Below, piece by piece: positions 1 to 8,028 of a DNA stretch of 64,000 nt. Below the pieces are notes generated by a model. That model made no database searches. It had not been told where the DNA came from and saw only the letters and a program-made list of their open reading frames with translations. A program made the translations under genes and the position numbers. The stretch is from CAWJFJ01 sp963800065 (GTDB taxonomy: Bacteria; Actinomycetota; Acidimicrobiia; Acidimicrobiales; UBA8190): NCBI GenBank assembly GCA_963800065.1, contig CAWCZO010000002.1, positions 124,001-188,000 of the forward strand, read 5' to 3'. Positions within the stretch are counted from its first letter, which is position 1, and the number at the start of each line of letters is the position of its first letter.

Positions 1-1
1 C

Positions 2-637
2 CTCATCGAGCAGGCCGAGCGTGAGTTCGACACCGACGTCGCCCAACGGGGGGCGGAGCGGCTCCTGGACGGGAGGTTCACCCTCGAGGACTTTCTCTCC
101 CAGCTCCAGCAGGTGAAGAAGCTCGGGTCGCTGGGGGGCATCCTGTCCCTGCTCCCGGGCATGCCCAAGGAGCTCAAGGCGGCGAAGGACAGCATCGACG
201 ATCGCCAGGTGGCCCAGGTGGAGGCCATCATCCAGTCGATGACCCGGAAGGAGCGGGCTGATCCGACGATCGTCGACGGTGGTCGCCGGCGGCGGATCGC
301 CGCGGGGAGCGGCACGAGCGTCCAGGAGGTGAATCAACTCCTGCGGCAGTTCAAAGAGGCGCAACAGCTCATGCGATCGCCCGGGATGCTGGGCGGGATG
401 CTGGGCGGGCGCGGCGGTCGGGCCGCCCAGGCCTTGTCCGAGCAGATGGGTGACCTGACCGCCCTGGGCACCGGGGGAGCCGACCCCCTGGGCGACCTGC
501 CCCCCGGCCTGGCCGGTCTCCCCGGAGGGCCTTCGCCCACGCGGGGCCTCGGAAGCGGTGGGGCCAAAGGGGGCAAGGCGGGCAAGAAGAAGAAGGGTGG
601 CCGGGTCACTCCCAAGGCCGGCGGTGGGGGGCGGTAG
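2..637 (+). CDS. ffh: Signal recognition particle protein Ffh, C-terminal part (5' end outside window)
   Basis: This is the end of the SRP GTPase that binds signal sequences and SRP RNA and delivers ribosomes to the membrane. The reading frame is open from base 2, so the N and G domains lie upstream. What remains is the last part of the G domain (FTLEDFLSQLQQ) and the methionine-rich M domain: LLPGMPKE, then MTRKERADPTIVDGGRRRRIAAGSG, the RNA- and signal-binding helices, with many Met-Gly repeats after it. The tail is Gly/Lys-rich. It is followed 116 bp later by rpsP, a common actinobacterial order. Identity is secure; only the N-terminus is unknown here. Confidence 0.95.
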   Translation, partial: LIEQAEREFDTDVAQRGAERLLDGRFTLEDFLSQLQQVKKLGSLGGILSLLPGMPKELKAAKDSIDDRQVAQVEAIIQSMTRKERADPTIVDGGRRRRIAAGSGTSVQEVNQLLRQFKEAQQLMRSPGMLGGMLGGRGGRAAQALSEQMGDLTALGTGGADPLGDLPPGLAGLPGGPSPTRGLGSGGAKGGKAGKKKKGGRVTPKAGGGGR

Positions 638-753
638 CGCCTGAAAACGGCCCCCGGTGGCGTCGGTGTCGCCGGGAGGGCCCGCCACGGGCCACAATGG
701 ACGGTCCGCGCCCCGGGGCGGGTGACGCACACACGAAGAGCAGGGAGTCAACA

Positions 754-1038
754 GTGGCCGTAAAGCTCCGCCTCATGCGGATGGGCAAGAAGAAGCAGCC
801 GACCTACCGCGTCGTGGCAGCCGACAGTCGATCGCCGCGTGACGGTCGTTTCATCGAGATCGTCGGCACCTACGCGCCCCGGGGGCAGTCGGCGGCCGCC
901 CCCGACGCCATTGTCGACATCGACAACGTCAAGGCGCTCAAGTGGCTGCGACAGGGGGCGACACCGACCGAGAGGGTGGAGAAGCTCCTGCGGAAGTCCG
1001 GAGCGTGGGATGAATACCGTCCGGCGGACGCCAAGTGA
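754..1038 (+). CDS. rpsP: 30S ribosomal protein S16
   Basis: Small-subunit ribosomal protein S16, 94 residues. It starts VAVKLRLMRMGKKKQPTYRV, the classic S16 opening, and continues with DGRFIEIVGTY. I chose the GTG at 754 because GGGAG lies 6 nt upstream (743-747) and the family begins at this point; an upstream in-frame ATG at 697 would add 19 non-homologous residues. The stop overlaps the khpA start by 4 nt, so the two are probably translationally coupled. Confidence 0.95.
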   Translation: MAVKLRLMRMGKKKQPTYRVVAADSRSPRDGRFIEIVGTYAPRGQSAAAPDAIVDIDNVKALKWLRQGATPTERVEKLLRKSGAWDEYRPADAK

Positions 1039-1376
1039 GCGACGAGGATTTTGACGACGACGCCACCAACAACGCCGTGAACGAGGTGGACGAAGTGGAC
1101 GTGGTGGACGACATGGCCGGTAACCGCGTCGAGGGGGGGACGGCCCGGGCTGTCCTCGACTACATCACGCGGTCGATCGCCAGCGAGCCGGACGCCGTCG
1201 TGGTCGAAGCCGATGATTCGGGTCGCAGCGTCCGTTTCCGCATCCATGTCGCCCAACGGGACATGGGTCGCATGATCGGACGCCGGGGCCGGGTGGCCCA
1301 GGCCATCAGAACGGTGGTCCGGGTGGCCGGGTCGCGAGACGGGGTGGAGACAAACGTCGACTTCGTCGACGACTGA
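1035..1376 (+). CDS. khpA: KH-domain RNA-binding protein KhpA
   Basis: Small single-KH RNA-binding protein of the KhpA (YlqC) family, 113 residues, which elsewhere pairs with KhpB and affects RNA stability and cell-wall growth. The GxxG loop is visible as MIGRRGR near residue 78, followed by AQAIRTVVR. The first 38 residues or so are strongly acidic (runs of D and E) and longer than in most KhpA proteins, which are near 80 residues. Its GTG start overlaps the rpsP stop (GTGA). Position between rpsP and rimM is the standard actinobacterial arrangement. Confidence 0.9.
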   Translation: MSDEDFDDDATNNAVNEVDEVDVVDDMAGNRVEGGTARAVLDYITRSIASEPDAVVVEADDSGRSVRFRIHVAQRDMGRMIGRRGRVAQAIRTVVRVAGSRDGVETNVDFVDD

Positions 1377-1428
1377 CGACAGCGGCCGTGATCCCGTCCC
1401 CACCGGGACGGATGAAGGGCTCCTCGAC

Positions 1429-1875
1429 GTGGGTCGCGTCGTGCGGCCTCACGGGCTGAAGGGCGAAGTGGTACTCGACCTCGTGAGCAACCGTGCCGAA
1501 CGGTCGATGCCGGGATCGGTGTTCATGACCGACAGCGGCGAGTTGCGCATCGAAAGTTCCCGTCCCTTCCGACACCGCTGGCTGGTCACCTTCGCCGGGG
1601 TCCGGGGTATCGACGCCGCCGAGGCTCTGCGCGGACGCGTCCTGCGGGCCCCTCCGCTCGACGACCCGTCCGCCCTGTGGGTCCACGAGCTGGTGGGATC
1701 GACGGTCGTCGACAGAGCCGACGGCAGCATCCTGGGCACCGTGGTGGCGGTGGTCGCCAATCCCGTCAGCGATCTCCTGGAGCTCGACGCCGGCGCCCTC
1801 GTGCCGCTTCGCTGCGTCGTCGAGCACGGGCGGGGACGGATCGAGGTCGACGTTCCGCCCGGCCTGATCGACTGA
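1429..1875 (+). CDS. rimM: Ribosome maturation factor RimM
   Basis: Assists 30S maturation by binding S19 and the 16S 3' domain. The opening VGRVVRPHGLKGEVV is the family signature, and the C-terminal half (ALWVHELVGSTV, then AVVANPVSDLLEL) is the PRC-barrel. At 148 residues it is slightly shorter than the usual 165-175. No ATG or GTG lies in frame between the khpA stop and the GTG at 1429, so the start is either this GTG or a non-standard codon a few residues earlier. It lies 52 bp after khpA and 29 bp before trmD. Confidence 0.92.
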   Translation: MGRVVRPHGLKGEVVLDLVSNRAERSMPGSVFMTDSGELRIESSRPFRHRWLVTFAGVRGIDAAEALRGRVLRAPPLDDPSALWVHELVGSTVVDRADGSILGTVVAVVANPVSDLLELDAGALVPLRCVVEHGRGRIEVDVPPGLID

Positions 1876-1904
1876 TCCGGCCCGTGGCCGTCAGGGCGAA
1901 CCCG

Positions 1905-2669
1905 ATGCGCGTGGATGTCTTCACCATCTTCCCCGAGCTCCTCGAGGGTTTCTGCTCGGGTGCTCTGCTCGGTCGGGCCCGGCGTGACGGTGTGCTCGAC
2001 CTGCGGGTCCACGATCTCCGGGAGGCCACCACCGACGCCCGTCGTTCGGTGGACGACTCGCCTTTCGGGGGTGGGGCCGGAATGGTCCTCACCCCCGGAC
2101 CCGTCTTCGCCTCGGTGGAGGCGGCGGACCCCCCCCGACCGCTTTTCCTCCTCGGGCCCCGGGGCCGTCGTTTCGATCAACACATGGCCGAGGAGCTGGC
2201 CGGGCCGGCGTGTGCGTCGGGCGGCTTCTCCCTGTTGTGCGGTCGCTACGAGGGCGTCGACGAGCGGGTGTCGGAACACCTCGTGGACGGCGAGTTGTCG
2301 ATAGGGGACTTTGTCCTGGCCGGGGGGGAGGCGGCGGCCGTCGTGGTCATCGAAGCCGTCTCGCGGCTGCTTCCCGGGGTGATGGGGAACGAGGCGTCGG
2401 CTGGCGACGAGAGCTTCACGTCGGGGCTCCTCGAATACCCCCACTACACGCGCCCGGCCGTCTTCCGGGGCTGGGAGGTCCCCGAGGTCCTCCGCCACGG
2501 TGACCACGGACGGATCGAGAGATGGCGCCGGGCCATGGCGCTGCGGCGGACGATCGAGGAGCGCCCCGACCTGATCGCCGCCCGCGGCGGCGTATCGGAG
2601 GAGGAGCGGCGGCTGCTCGAGGACGAGGCCGTCGAGGCACCGGCGGACACCTCGGCCCGCCCCGACTGA
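1905..2669 (+). CDS. trmD: tRNA (guanine37-N1)-methyltransferase TrmD
   Basis: SAM-dependent methyltransferase that makes m1G37 in tRNA and prevents +1 frameshifting; 254 residues. The start MRVDVFTIFPELLEG is typical. The trefoil-knot SAM-binding motifs are present: DSPFGGGAGMVLTPGP, LLCGRYEGVDERV and SIGDFVLAGGE. I chose ATG 1905, with AGGG 8 nt upstream; the frame is open further upstream but that sequence is not TrmD-like. The C-terminal segment (YTRPAVFRGWEVPEVLRHGDH) is also conserved. Confidence 0.96.
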   Translation: MRVDVFTIFPELLEGFCSGALLGRARRDGVLDLRVHDLREATTDARRSVDDSPFGGGAGMVLTPGPVFASVEAADPPRPLFLLGPRGRRFDQHMAEELAGPACASGGFSLLCGRYEGVDERVSEHLVDGELSIGDFVLAGGEAAAVVVIEAVSRLLPGVMGNEASAGDESFTSGLLEYPHYTRPAVFRGWEVPEVLRHGDHGRIERWRRAMALRRTIEERPDLIAARGGVSEEERRLLEDEAVEAPADTSARPD

Positions 2670-2875
2670 TCCGACGGACGGCCTCGGGGCGGGGGGTGGG
2701 GCCCGTCCCGGGCACGGCCGGCCGTGACGGGCACCGATGGGTGCGCCCCCGCCCGCCACGCGGCTATTCTCACTAGTTCAAGCAGGCTTCGTCGGCCGGC
2801 CGTCACCCGGAGGTGGCTATCGCGCCGGGGGTGCCGCCTGATCCGCTCGCCATCGACCCGCGAAGGACGCGCGCC

Positions 2876-3229
2876 ATGAATCCCACTGACATTGTCGATC
2901 GCGAGAGCCTGCGAGACGACATTCCGGAGTTCGCCCCCGGCGACACCCTGAAGGTCCACGTGAGGGTGGTGGAGGGCAACCGCGAGCGGGTCCAGATCTT
3001 CCAGGGGGCGGTCATCCGTCGACAGGGGACCGGGGCCCGGGAGACGTTCACTGTCCGCAAGGTGAGTTTCGGCGTGGGCGTCGAGCGGACCTTCCCGGTC
3101 CACTCGCCCATCCTGGCCAAGATCGAGATGGTGACCCGGGGCGACGTCCGTCGGGCGAAGCTCTACTACCTCCGTGGGCGCGTGGGTAAGGCGGCCAAGA
3201 TCAAGGAGAAGCGGGCAGTCCGCCCGTAG
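2876..3229 (+). CDS. rplS: 50S ribosomal protein L19
   Basis: Large-subunit protein at the 30S-50S interface, 117 residues. Visible family features are FAPGDTLKVHVRVVEGNRERVQ, FQGAVIRRQGTG and VRRAKLYYLRGRVGKAAKIKE. ATG 2876 gives the normal length; an in-frame start at 2813 would add 21 unrelated residues. The 206-bp gap after trmD contains a TATTCT hexamer at 2764-2769 that could be a promoter -10 box for an internal transcript. Unlike many actinobacteria, lepB and rnhB do not follow; the next gene begins 4 bp later. Confidence 0.96.
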   Translation: MNPTDIVDRESLRDDIPEFAPGDTLKVHVRVVEGNRERVQIFQGAVIRRQGTGARETFTVRKVSFGVGVERTFPVHSPILAKIEMVTRGDVRRAKLYYLRGRVGKAAKIKEKRAVRP

Positions 3230-3233
3230 GGCG

Positions 3234-3527
3234 ATGAGTGAAGAGGACCTCGAACGCTACGAGGCCGACATCGAGCTGGCGCTTGTCCAGGAGTACCGCA
3301 CGGTTCTCCCTCTCTTCAATTACGTCGTCGAGACGGAGAGACGGTTCTATCTGGCCAACGAGGTGAAGGTCTCGGTGGGCAACGACTCGGCTCCCACGTG
3401 CATCGAGGTCGAGCTGACCGACGCCTGGGTGTGGGACATGTACCGGCCGGCCCGGTTCGTCCCGAGCGTCAAGGTCCTCACCTTCCGGGACGTGAACGTG
3501 GAGAGACTTCCCGAACGCGACACCTGA
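3234..3527 (+). CDS. DUF2469 family protein (Rv2901c-like)
   Basis: Small acidic cytosolic protein of unknown function, 97 residues, nearly restricted to actinobacteria. The core ETERRFYLAN, then DAWVWDMYRPARFV and FRDVNVE, match the mycobacterial Rv2901c family closely. It starts MSEEDLERYE four bases after the rplS stop, so it is co-transcribed with ribosomal genes. In related genomes it sits between rnhB and yraN; here it directly follows rplS. Confidence 0.9.
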   Translation: MSEEDLERYEADIELALVQEYRTVLPLFNYVVETERRFYLANEVKVSVGNDSAPTCIEVELTDAWVWDMYRPARFVPSVKVLTFRDVNVERLPERDT

Positions 3528-3586
3528 GTTTCCGTACCACCGGTCCCGGGCCGCCCCCTGTCACAGCCGTCGGGAACACTGGTGGC

Positions 3587-3985
3587 ATGCCGAGGTCGTC
3601 GCCAGGCGCCCCGTGGGGGCCCGACCGCCGCCGTGACCTCGGTCGCCGCGGCGAAGACGCCGCTGCCCGGTGGTACCTCCGAGCGGGATACCGCGTCGAG
3701 GCCCGCAACTGGCGGTGTGCCGACGGCGAGATCGATTTGATCGCCGCCCACCGGGGGGTCGTCGTCATCTGCGAGGTGAAGACGCGGTCCTCCACCGCCT
3801 TCGGATCTCCGGAGGAGTCGGTGACGGCGGCCAAGCAGCAACGGCTCCGGCGTCTGGCCGCCCGGTGGCTCGCCCACCAACGAGCCGGTGGGTTTCCGAG
3901 GCGGTCGGTGAGGTTCGACGTGGCCGCCGTGTGGCCCGACCGGTCGGGGGATCTCGTCGTCGACGTTGTGCAGGATGCCTTCTGA
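3587..3985 (+). CDS. yraN: YraN/UPF0102 family endonuclease-like protein
   Basis: Predicted PD-(D/E)XK-fold nuclease-like protein, 132 residues. Family motifs are GRRGEDAAARWYLRAGY, ARNWRCADGEIDLIAA (catalytic-type Glu and Asp) and VVICEVKTRSS (E-x-K). The start ATG 3587 gives the usual length, and the upstream in-frame extension is not conserved. In actinobacteria yraN is usually followed directly by comM and dprA. Here those genes occur only at 15416, after an 11-kb block of lipid genes. Confidence 0.9.
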   Translation: MPRSSPGAPWGPDRRRDLGRRGEDAAARWYLRAGYRVEARNWRCADGEIDLIAAHRGVVVICEVKTRSSTAFGSPEESVTAAKQQRLRRLAARWLAHQRAGGFPRRSVRFDVAAVWPDRSGDLVVDVVQDAF

Positions 3986-4065
3986 CGGCCCCGGGCCTCG
4001 GTCCTGTGCCTTGAGGACGGCGTCGGCGCACCTTTCGTCCTTGGCTCGATTCTCGAATCTGTGGC

Positions 4066-4071
4066 TAGGGT
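4066..4071 (+). promoter_or_regulatory. Candidate -10 box for leaderless transcript of enoyl-CoA hydratase gene
   Basis: TAGGGT ends 6 nt before the GTG start at 4078. No Shine-Dalgarno sequence is present. This spacing would place the transcript 5' end at or next to the start codon. Confidence 0.45.
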
Positions 4072-4077
4072 GTCGCC

Positions 4078-4866
4078 GTGGACGGCGAGACCATCATCGT
4101 GGAACGTGAGTCGGGAGTCGTCACCGTCACCCTCAACCGACCTGAGCGTAAGAACGCCGCCAACGGGGCGATGTGGCAGGAGCTCTACGCCACCGTGCAG
4201 GACGTGGCCCGCCGTCGCGACGACCGCGTCCTGGTGCTGACCGGTGCCGGCGGGGCGTTCTGTTCGGGCGCCGACATCGGGGATCCCAAGGGGATCAGCG
4301 GAGACTCCGAAGACCCTCCCCTCACCCGCATGCGCTTTCTCGGATCCGTCATGCAGGCCCTGTTCGATCTGCCGAAGCCCACCATCGCCAAGATCCGGGG
4401 GATCGCCGCCGGTGCCGGCCTGAGCCTGGCCCTGTGCTGCGATCTCACCGTGGTGTCGTCGACGGGCCGGCTCTCGGAGATCTTCTCCCGCCGCGGACTC
4501 TCCGTCGACGGCGGGTCGTCGTGGCTGCTCCCGAGGCTGGTCGGGCTGCACCGGGCCAAAGAGCTCGCCTATTTCGCCGAGACCCTGTCGGCCGAGGAGG
4601 CGGTGTCCTTGGGTCTCGTGAACAGGCTGGTGGCCGATGAGGAGATCGACGCCTTCGTCGACGACTGGGCCAGGCGGCTGGCGGCCGGTCCGCCCATCGC
4701 CCTGTCGATGACGAAGAAGCTTCTGAACGACAGCGCCGCCGTCTCGATGGCCCAGGCCCTGGAGGACGAAGCCCGATGCCAGACCATCAACTTCGCCACC
4801 GAGGACACGCGCGAGGCCATGCGCGCCTTCGCCGAGAAGCGGGACCCCAAATTCACCGGGCGTTGA
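4078..4866 (+). CDS. Enoyl-CoA hydratase/isomerase family protein
   Basis: Crotonase-fold acyl-CoA enzyme, 262 residues, most likely hydrating enoyl-CoAs in fatty-acid beta-oxidation; the exact substrate cannot be read from sequence. The two oxyanion-hole regions are AFCSGADIGD (near residue 61) and IRGIAAGAGLSLALCCDL (near 107). NRPERKNAAN near residue 19 is the CoA-binding entry typical of the family. A Ser and Gly-rich stretch (SVDGGSSWLLPRLVG) replaces the second catalytic Glu region of classical hydratases, as in many paaG-like paralogues. It opens the lipid block. Confidence 0.88.
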   Translation: MDGETIIVERESGVVTVTLNRPERKNAANGAMWQELYATVQDVARRRDDRVLVLTGAGGAFCSGADIGDPKGISGDSEDPPLTRMRFLGSVMQALFDLPKPTIAKIRGIAAGAGLSLALCCDLTVVSSTGRLSEIFSRRGLSVDGGSSWLLPRLVGLHRAKELAYFAETLSAEEAVSLGLVNRLVADEEIDAFVDDWARRLAAGPPIALSMTKKLLNDSAAVSMAQALEDEARCQTINFATEDTREAMRAFAEKRDPKFTGR

Positions 4867-5068
4867 CCGACCGGATGCGCCGCCCGCGGCGGTAGCCGAA
4901 CACCACGTCACTGCCGACCCGTCAGGCGTCTCCGGCCGCCGCTGCTCGAGGACCGTTCCGACCGGTCATACCCCCGCGGTGCCCGCCCCAGCCGAGCTTC
5001 CAGCCAGTCCGGCCGCCGAGTGCCACTCTGGTGAAAGGGCCGTTGGGGGGAGGGGGGGTTCGTCGCCG
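4867..5068. other. Convergent intergenic stretch, no gene seen
   Basis: About 200 bp between the ends of the enoyl-CoA hydratase (+) and WS/DGAT (-) genes. It contains GC-rich short inverted sequences but no strong terminator with a T tract, and no ORF I can support. Confidence 0.4.
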
Positions 5069-6466
5069 CTAGCCGGCGGCCGCCAGCTTCAGCAGTTCCG
5101 CCACGCCGTCTTCGATGCCGTGGGCAAGGATGTCAATATCGGGTGCGGAATCGTAGTCTCCCGTCACGCCGAACGCGATCTTTCCGTTGTAGGAGACGAT
5201 GGCGATGCCGACCCGCACGCCATGGGCGATCGGGACGAACGGCAAGTACTCGAGCATCTTCCGGCCCGCCAGATAGAGCGGGTACTGGGGCCCCGGAACG
5301 TTGGTCGTCACAGTGTTCACACTGTGCTGAGGAAGACGACGCAGGACCCGCATCACCATCCGCTCGGCCAGCGCTATGGGGGCGAAGGGAGTGAGCGCAC
5401 CCATCGCGGTGAGGACTTCGCCGGCCACCGTTTGGTGCGAGGCCTTCAATGCCTCCATCTGATGGTGTAGAGCTTGCAAGCGTGACCGTGGATCGGCGAT
5501 GGAGACCGGCAGATCGGCGAACATCGCCGATACCCGGTTGTTGTACTCGCCATGCTCGGTGTCAGACCGGACCGACACCGGAACCAGGCTGCGCACGACG
5601 AGATGTTCGACGGGCTCCCCGCGAGCGAGAAGCTGCCGGCGCAGCCCACCAGTGATCAAGGCGAGGACGACGTCGTTGACTGTTGCACCGAACGACTTCT
5701 TGATCGCTTTCACGTCATCGAGCTCCGCGCTGGCCCATGTCCATCGCCGATGAGGGCCGATGGGACCCACCAAGGACATGGGGGCGGTGGGCCGCAGGCG
5801 GCCGGCGTAGGACCACATCCCGCCGATCGCCTCACCTAGCTCAGTGAGAGCGCGGTGCGGCTGATGCAGGAGTCGGTTGGCCGCCTGGAACTGCTCATAG
5901 GGACTCGCCAGGAAACGCCAGGCGGCGCCCGCCACCAGCTGCAGGCTTGACGGCTCGGACACCGGCCGCCAGTCATCGGCCGGTGTAACTGCCGACGTCC
6001 GGGGCTCGAGATCCAGGATCACGGCGAGCAGGTCGGTCCCGGCCACCCCGTCAGCCATGCAGTGGTGGATCTTGGTGATGAGCGCCCAGTGTCCGTCCTC
6101 GAGGTTCTCGACCATCCACACCTCCCACAACGGCCGGTGGCGGTCGAGCTCTTGGGACATCAGACGGCCCATCAAGTCACGGAGCTCGGCCTGTCCTCCG
6201 GGTTTGGGCAACGCGGTGTGTCGGACGTGGTACTCGAGGTTGAAATGCGGATCATCCAACCAAACTGGTCGCCCCAGCTGCAATGGCATGAAGCGCACTA
6301 CCTGGCGGTACCGGGGGACCTGGGGGACCTTGGAGGCGATGGCATCCACAACGGTTCGGTAGGCGGGTGGTGGACCTTCGAACAACGCGCACGACGCGAT
6401 GTGCATGTGGGTGATCCCGTCCTCGAAGTACAGAAAGGAGGCATCGAGTGGACTGAGGCGTTCCAT
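5069..6466 (-). CDS. Wax ester synthase/diacylglycerol acyltransferase (WS/DGAT), copy 1
   Basis: Membrane-associated acyl-CoA:alcohol/diacylglycerol acyltransferase of the actinobacterial Tgs type, 465 residues, which makes triacylglycerol or wax esters. The N-terminus MERLSPLDASFLYFED is characteristic, and the catalytic HHxxxDG motif is HHCMADG at residues 134-140. The C-terminal domain carries TTNVPGPQYPLYLAG, a second family hallmark. The start is fixed by AGGAGG just upstream and by the overlap of its ATG with the TGA of copy 2 (TGATG). This indicates translational coupling, with this gene second in a two-gene operon. Confidence 0.93.
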   Translation of the reverse strand: MERLSPLDASFLYFEDGITHMHIASCALFEGPPPAYRTVVDAIASKVPQVPRYRQVVRFMPLQLGRPVWLDDPHFNLEYHVRHTALPKPGGQAELRDLMGRLMSQELDRHRPLWEVWMVENLEDGHWALITKIHHCMADGVAGTDLLAVILDLEPRTSAVTPADDWRPVSEPSSLQLVAGAAWRFLASPYEQFQAANRLLHQPHRALTELGEAIGGMWSYAGRLRPTAPMSLVGPIGPHRRWTWASAELDDVKAIKKSFGATVNDVVLALITGGLRRQLLARGEPVEHLVVRSLVPVSVRSDTEHGEYNNRVSAMFADLPVSIADPRSRLQALHHQMEALKASHQTVAGEVLTAMGALTPFAPIALAERMVMRVLRRLPQHSVNTVTTNVPGPQYPLYLAGRKMLEYLPFVPIAHGVRVGIAIVSYNGKIAFGVTGDYDSAPDIDILAHGIEDGVAELLKLAAAG

Positions 6467-7884
6467 CAAGCTCTCCTCCTGACCGTCTGGCGCGTCGGTA
6501 GGCGCACGGGGCTGTGGTTGCCGCCGAGGGCGAGTACTTCCTCGAATCCCCCAAGGAGGCATTCGGCGAGCACATCGCTGTCGGGAGCGGCGGCAGTGTC
6601 CATCGTGATGCCGACACAGCAGGTACCGTTGTAGGAGAGCAAGGTCAGATTGACGGCCGAGCCGATGGTCGGTCCGAAAGCGACATATCGCTCCATTCGG
6701 GAGCCCCCCAGGTACACGGGGAACGCGAAGCCCGGAACGTCGCTGGCCACGAAGTCGATGTGCTTGAGCATGCTGCTCACCGCGCCCCGGGGCAGCAGGT
6801 TGAGGGCCGCGGCGATGGTGTCGGTCAGCGGGAGCGAACGCTCTCGTTGTGCGGCCCGGCACAGGTGGCTCATGGACCTGATTCGAGACGCCGGATCCGG
6901 ATCGGAGACAGGGACGGCGAAACGGATGAGCGTGATCCGATTGCCACCCAGCGGGTCCTCGGGCGTCCGGATGCTGATGGGAAGCGTCACCCGCAGCTTC
7001 TCGACCACCGCGTCGTGCTGTTCGTGGTAACGGCGCAGACCTCCCGTGACGGCAGCCATGAAGGCGTCGTTGACGGTCCCGCCTGCCACAGCGGCGGCTT
7101 TCTTGAGGTCGCCGAGGCTGACTTCGAGGATGTCCAGTCGACGGTCCAGGCCCCGTTCGGTCATGACCGGTGACAGCGTGGTGCGGACCGGCGCCACCGT
7201 GCGGGCGATCGAGCGTGCCGTGTTGAAGAGCCCGGTTAGGCTCCCCGAAGGATGGCGAGCAGCGCGCGCTGCCATTGGCCCGACGAGCTTGACCCCGTGG
7301 TCGACCATCCCGGCGAGCCGCTCCCAGTCATGGGTCAGACTCTGACGCAGAAGCTCGCCCGTCCCGAGGTGCTCGCTGGCGGGTCCTCCGGGCTCCAGAG
7401 GCGACGCCGTGGCCATGCGATCGACGTCGAACAGCAGCAGCGCCAACTGCATGCCCCCAAGACCGTCGGTCAGCGAGTGGTGCACCTTCATGACCAGAGC
7501 GGCCCGACCGTCCTCCAGGTGCTCCACCAGCGTGAACTCCCAGAGCGGGCGGAATCGGTCGAATCCCGTCATCGCCGCGATGCGCGCCAGGGCGAGCACG
7601 GTGTCGGGCGTGTGGGGCACCGGGGAGTCCATCCGGCGGAGGTGCGAAGTCAGGTCGAAGCCGTCGTCCACAGTCCAACGGGGGGTGGCAAGGCGCGCCG
7701 GCGGTTCGAGCACCCGCTGCCGAAACATCGGCGCCAGGCGAGTGGCCCGTTCGAGCTTGGCCACGAGCGCATCCCAATCGGGACTGGATTCCAGCCATGC
7801 CACGGCGACCACGGTCGACCGCAGGACGGGGTCCCGCTCCATGTACCAGGAGAAGGCGTCGCTGTCCCGCATGAACACGTCCAT
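6466..7884 (-). CDS. Wax ester synthase/diacylglycerol acyltransferase (WS/DGAT), copy 2
   Basis: Second WS/DGAT paralogue, 472 residues from ATG 7884, first gene of the operon. The catalytic motif is HHSLTDG at residues 135-141, and DVPGFAFPVYLGG is the C-terminal signature. The paralogues are clearly diverged, suggesting different acyl acceptors. I prefer ATG 7884 (MDVFMRDSDAFSWYMERD) because AAGGGG sits 5 nt upstream; the frame also allows ATG 7929. Transcription is divergent from the patatin-like gene at 8029, leaving about 145 bp for two promoters. Confidence 0.92.
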   Translation of the reverse strand: MDVFMRDSDAFSWYMERDPVLRSTVVAVAWLESSPDWDALVAKLERATRLAPMFRQRVLEPPARLATPRWTVDDGFDLTSHLRRMDSPVPHTPDTVLALARIAAMTGFDRFRPLWEFTLVEHLEDGRAALVMKVHHSLTDGLGGMQLALLLFDVDRMATASPLEPGGPASEHLGTGELLRQSLTHDWERLAGMVDHGVKLVGPMAARAARHPSGSLTGLFNTARSIARTVAPVRTTLSPVMTERGLDRRLDILEVSLGDLKKAAAVAGGTVNDAFMAAVTGGLRRYHEQHDAVVEKLRVTLPISIRTPEDPLGGNRITLIRFAVPVSDPDPASRIRSMSHLCRAAQRERSLPLTDTIAAALNLLPRGAVSSMLKHIDFVASDVPGFAFPVYLGGSRMERYVAFGPTIGSAVNLTLLSYNGTCCVGITMDTAAAPDSDVLAECLLGGFEEVLALGGNHSPVRLPTRQTVRRRA

Positions 7885-8028
7885 CTCCACCCCTTCGGTG
7901 GATCCGCTACTCCCAGCGTGGACCGGCATCGCACCAGAGGGGAAGAGTCGAACGTCACCTTCGTGTCACCAGAACCAGAGCCGTTGGGCCCTACCGGGGG
8001 GGGGAGTGGTCGACGGAGAATAGGACAC

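Noticed and set aside
7252..8028. N-terminal extension of the patatin protein to 626 residues
   Set aside because: The extra 259 codons are antisense to the WS/DGAT gene and lack homology; ATG 8029 is the natural start.
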